DNA from: Stenotrophomonas hibiscicola ATCC 19867
GTDB taxonomy: Bacteria; Pseudomonadota; Gammaproteobacteria; Xanthomonadales; Xanthomonadaceae
Assembly: GCF_000382065.1 (NCBI RefSeq)
Contig: NZ_KB907499.1
Location: 171,631 to 235,630 of the forward strand
Reading direction: 5' to 3'
Length of the DNA stretch: 64,000 nucleotides
How positions within the stretch are numbered: position 1 is the stretch's first letter; each line of letters begins with the position of its first letter. Shown here in pieces: positions 61,271 through 64,000 of the stretch. Both the position numbers and the translations under genes were made by a program. Under the pieces are notes generated by a model that was not told where the DNA came from, did no database searches, and saw only the letters and a program-made list of their open reading frames with translations.

Positions 61271-64000
61271 TTACGGCGTTACGGTCAAGGCGACACGGAC
61301 AGCAGTCTTCGGCGTGCTCGGGTCATTGCTGCCGACACAGACGAAGCCCGAATAGCTGCCCGGCGCGAGGCCGCTGGCATTGATCTGCACCTGCGTGCTC
61401 TGGCTGCCGCCTGCGGAGATGCGGCCCAGGGCACGGGTCGGTGTGCCGATCCAGCCGGCGCCGCACGCATTGCTTCCGCCCAGCCCATAGGCCAGCCCAG
61501 GCGCGCCGGCGGTGGCGGACCAGGCACCGCTGCCATCGGGATTGATGATCGCGCTGCGGTACACGCTGTCGCCGCTGGTGGCGTTGAACCAGAACCAGCT
61601 GGTAGCCAGCGGCGCGCGCACCGAGACCACCAGCCAGTAGCGGCCTGCCGGCAGGTTCACGTTCTGGCCTGCAGCGGCCAGGTCAAGGTTGATGGTGGCA
61701 AGCGTGGCCGACGTTCTTACGCCCGGACCGCTGACGGTGGAGGTGTAGCTCCACAGCGCCAGCTGGGGGCTCGATTCCGGATTGCCCTCCGGATTGCCGC
61801 CAACATCCCGGTAGATCGACCAGTTGATGTTGGTCGAAGTTGCCAGCGAGCCACCGTTGACGAAGCCGTCAGCGACGATGCGGGTAATGCCGGTGGCCTC
61901 GCCCAGAGTGAAGTCATCGGCACCAAGCTGTGCACGTGCACCCACTGTCGCCGCATCGGTGAAGCGCGTCGAGCGACGGCCATTGGCGTTGTTTGGCGCC
62001 TGCGCTACCAGCATGCGGGTGCCCACTCCGGAATTGTCGATCTGCCATTCCAGCGGTGAGCCGCCGGTATTGGCGATCTGCAGGTTCACCGTTCCACTGC
62101 CACCGGCCGGCAGGGTCAGCGAGTTCGTCGGCGGCGTGGCGGCGATCTGCGGCGGCGGCACCGACACGGCGATCGGCAGGCGCAGCAGCGGCTGGCTGGT
62201 ATCACCGCCCTGCGGTGAGAGGGTGAGCCTGGCAAAGCGCCAGCTGCCATCGTTCGGTACCGAACCGGTGGTGACGATGACCCGCACCGACTTGCTTTCA
62301 CCCGGCGCCAGGGTAAACACCGATGGCGAGACAACCGCGGTCAGGCCCTGCACCTTCGCCGTCCACGTCTGCCGGGTCGGCAGCACATTGCGGAACACGC
62401 GGGTGAAGCTGCAGCTGTCCGCGCAGCTGCGCTTGCCGAGGCTGGCGATGTTGAGCGACGACACTTCACCCCCATTGGCTGGATTGGCGGCCAGGAAGTT
62501 GGTCTTGGTCTCGTTGAGCACCAGCCCTGCGCGCAGTGCCTGGTCCACCTGGATGCGTCCAGCGCCCATCGCGAATGCGTCGGCCGGTGTGACGCCATCT
62601 TCCTTCAGCACCTCCTGCCGCGCGGTCATCATCAACGCCGAGCGTGTCTCCTGCACGGTCCAGTCAGGACGCGCCTGGCGCAGGAGCGCGGCGGCACCGG
62701 CGTGATGTGGTGATGCCATCGAGGTGCCGTCCATCAGGCCGACGGCGTTCTCCGAGCCGGTCACCTCATTGCCTGCGATCACGGCCAGCACACGTACACC
62801 CGGGGCGGTCACGTCCGGCTTGACCAGATCAAAGATCCCGGCCGGGCCGCGCGAACTGAAGTCGCCCAGCACATCCGGCGTATTGCTGATCTTGCTGGCC
62901 GGATAGGCAATGCCGGCGGTTGCGTTGTTGCCAACGCTCGACGCAAAGGTCCGCAGTGCATTGGCGTCCGACTGGTCGATGGCGAAGGCGGGAATGGTCG
63001 CCCCGGCCACGTTGGGCAGGATGGGGACCGGCTGGTTGTTGCCGATCAGCACGGCGATCGCACCCGCTGCAGCGGCGTTGTTGACCTTGTCGCTGAAGTT
63101 GCACGAGCCACGGCGGATCACCGCAACGGCGCCCTGGAAGGTATTGGCCGGGAACGGCGCGCACCCATCGTTGGCACTGTCGATGCCTGCACTGACACGC
63201 AGCGGCGTGGTTGCAGGAATCGGCGTTGCGAACGGCACGCCGCCCGAGCCTTCGGTCAGCAGGATGGCAGTGAGCGCCGGCGGCACGCTGCCGGGGCCGC
63301 TGACCGCAGCGAACAGCACGATGTCGCCGCGGCCATGCGTGGCCGCCGCAGTGCTGCCGGTCCAGGGTTCCAGATGGCCCATCGTGTTCGGACCTGGGCC
63401 GGAGTTGCCGGCCGAAGTGGCCACGTAGATGCCGGCATCGGATGCGTTGAGGAACGCCAGCGAGACCGCCTCTCCCCACGGCGCGGTGCCACCGGCAATG
63501 GAGTAATTGATGACGTCGACCACGCCATCGGCGAGGGCCTGGTTGACCGCTGCCAGCGTCGAGGTGTTCGGGCAGAAGCCGCGCCCGGTGGAGACCTCGG
63601 TGTAGCAGGCGTCGTAGGCGATGATGTTGGCGCGCGGCGCAACACCGGAAATGTGGATCTGGTTGCCACGGTAGGACGCAGTGTGCGGGTTGCCGGCGGC
63701 GGTGGAAGCGGTATGGCTGCCATGACCGTTGGTGTCACCAAATCCAGGCTCCTCGCGTACGTCCGCAACGCCACACTGGTTGCCCGGCGCACCGCAGACG
63801 AAGTCGTAGCCGCCGATCAGCTTGCTGTTGCAGCGACCTTCGTCGATGCCGCCCGGCGCGCAGGTGCCGAGGTAGTTGCCTGCGCCCAGCGGATTGACGT
63901 GCTCGTAACCATCTTCGGCGCGGGCGGTGAAGGCCGGGCTGCCGAAGTTGATGCCCGAGTCGATGACGCCGACCACCACACCTTCGCCACGGAACGGCGC
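61271..64000 (-). CDS. Subtilisin-like S8 serine protease (5' end outside window)
   Basis: At least 909 residues, cut at its N-terminus by the right window edge. The catalytic triad is complete: Asp in GVIDSGI (about 63960), His in TNGHGSHTAS (about 63725) and Ser in DGTSMASPHHAG (about 62715). A protease-associated (PA) domain is inserted between His and Ser (NTFQGAVAVIRRGSCNFSDK). After the protease, the long C-terminal part holds beta-sandwich domains (LTLSPQGG, TLPAGGSGTVNLQIANTGG) ending in a BACON/Fn3-like module. Secretion and substrate degradation are expected; signal and propeptide lie outside the window. Confidence 0.93.
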   Translation of the reverse strand, partial: APFRGEGVVVGVIDSGINFGSPAFTARAEDGYEHVNPLGAGNYLGTCAPGGIDEGRCNSKLIGGYDFVCGAPGNQCGVADVREEPGFGDTNGHGSHTASTAAGNPHTASYRGNQIHISGVAPRANIIAYDACYTEVSTGRGFCPNTSTLAAVNQALADGVVDVINYSIAGGTAPWGEAVSLAFLNASDAGIYVATSAGNSGPGPNTMGHLEPWTGSTAAATHGRGDIVLFAAVSGPGSVPPALTAILLTEGSGGVPFATPIPATTPLRVSAGIDSANDGCAPFPANTFQGAVAVIRRGSCNFSDKVNNAAAAGAIAVLIGNNQPVPILPNVAGATIPAFAIDQSDANALRTFASSVGNNATAGIAYPASKISNTPDVLGDFSSRGPAGIFDLVKPDVTAPGVRVLAVIAGNEVTGSENAVGLMDGTSMASPHHAGAAALLRQARPDWTVQETRSALMMTARQEVLKEDGVTPADAFAMGAGRIQVDQALRAGLVLNETKTNFLAANPANGGEVSSLNIASLGKRSCADSCSFTRVFRNVLPTRQTWTAKVQGLTAVVSPSVFTLAPGESKSVRVIVTTGSVPNDGSWRFARLTLSPQGGDTSQPLLRLPIAVSVPPPQIAATPPTNSLTLPAGGSGTVNLQIANTGGSPLEWQIDNSGVGTRMLVAQAPNNANGRRSTRFTDAATVGARAQLGADDFTLGEATGITRIVADGFVNGGSLATSTNINWSIYRDVGGNPEGNPESSPQLALWSYTSTVSGPGVRTSATLATINLDLAAAGQNVNLPAGRYWLVVSVRAPLATSWFWFNATSGDSVYRSAIINPDGSGAWSATAGAPGLAYGLGGSNACGAGWIGTPTRALGRISAGGSQSTQVQINASGLAPGSYSGFVCVGSNDPSTPKTAVRVALTVTP

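Noticed and set aside
1-64000. tRNA, rRNA, CRISPR, insertion sequence or prophage
   Set aside because: No tRNA-like cloverleaf, repeat-spacer array, transposase or phage gene was recognised in either strand.

Overview
The window is a high-GC gammaproteobacterial chromosome segment, most likely from Stenotrophomonas or a close Xanthomonadaceae relative. The evidence is the TonB-dependent receptor/SapC/tryptophan-halogenase sugar loci, a LacI/xyl-box regulon of the Xanthomonas type, a GTAG-type short palindrome at 36446-36467 like the SMAG repeats of S. maltophilia, and the PL6/PL17 alginate lyases. No tRNA, rRNA, insertion sequence, prophage or CRISPR array was recognised.

Region 1 (1-25760) is a glucuronoxylan/xylose locus. 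One leftward operon with repeated ATGA overlaps encodes GH67 alpha-glucuronidase, a sialate-O-acetylesterase-type esterase, GH43, GH3 beta-xylosidase, a GPH-family symporter and a second GH43 cut by the window edge. A LacI regulator is divergent from it. A second leftward group encodes xylulokinase, xylose isomerase, a XylE-like symporter and a GH3 lipoprotein. A third encodes a TonB receptor, a SapC-like protein, a cupin-8 protein and a flavin-dependent halogenase homologue, and ends at a good intrinsic terminator. Palindromic xyl-box operators lie before xylB and before the receptor.

Region 2 (25761-38389) is mixed: a FAS1 protein; a serine hydrolase behind a perfect BlaI/CopY-like operator; an ArsB-type permease; a LysR regulator divergent from an operon of a GalD/PrpF isomerase, an SsuABC-type importer and an OprP-like porin; two small membrane proteins; and a second serine hydrolase.

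Region 3 (38396-42951) is a methionine locus. MetR and a divergent MetF-like protein face an FMN reductase, MesX (DUF1852) and MesD, a folate-independent methionine synthase that needs oxygen and MesX. This is the most distinctive biochemistry in the window.

Region 4 (43692-55681) is an alginate locus: GntR regulator and TonB receptor on the minus strand; PL6 lyase, PL17 oligoalginate lyase, MFS transporter, DEH reductase, SGNH esterase and KDG kinase on the plus strand. Paired GntR-type operator half-sites lie between the two arms. Alginate is cut outside, imported as oligomers, cut to the unsaturated monouronate, transported, reduced to KDG and phosphorylated to KDPG.

Region 5 (55692-64000) encodes secreted or envelope hydrolases (a two-lobed aspartyl protease, an S41 peptidase, a CocE/S15-like hydrolase), a YadA-like trimeric adhesin and a 5'-truncated subtilisin-like protease.
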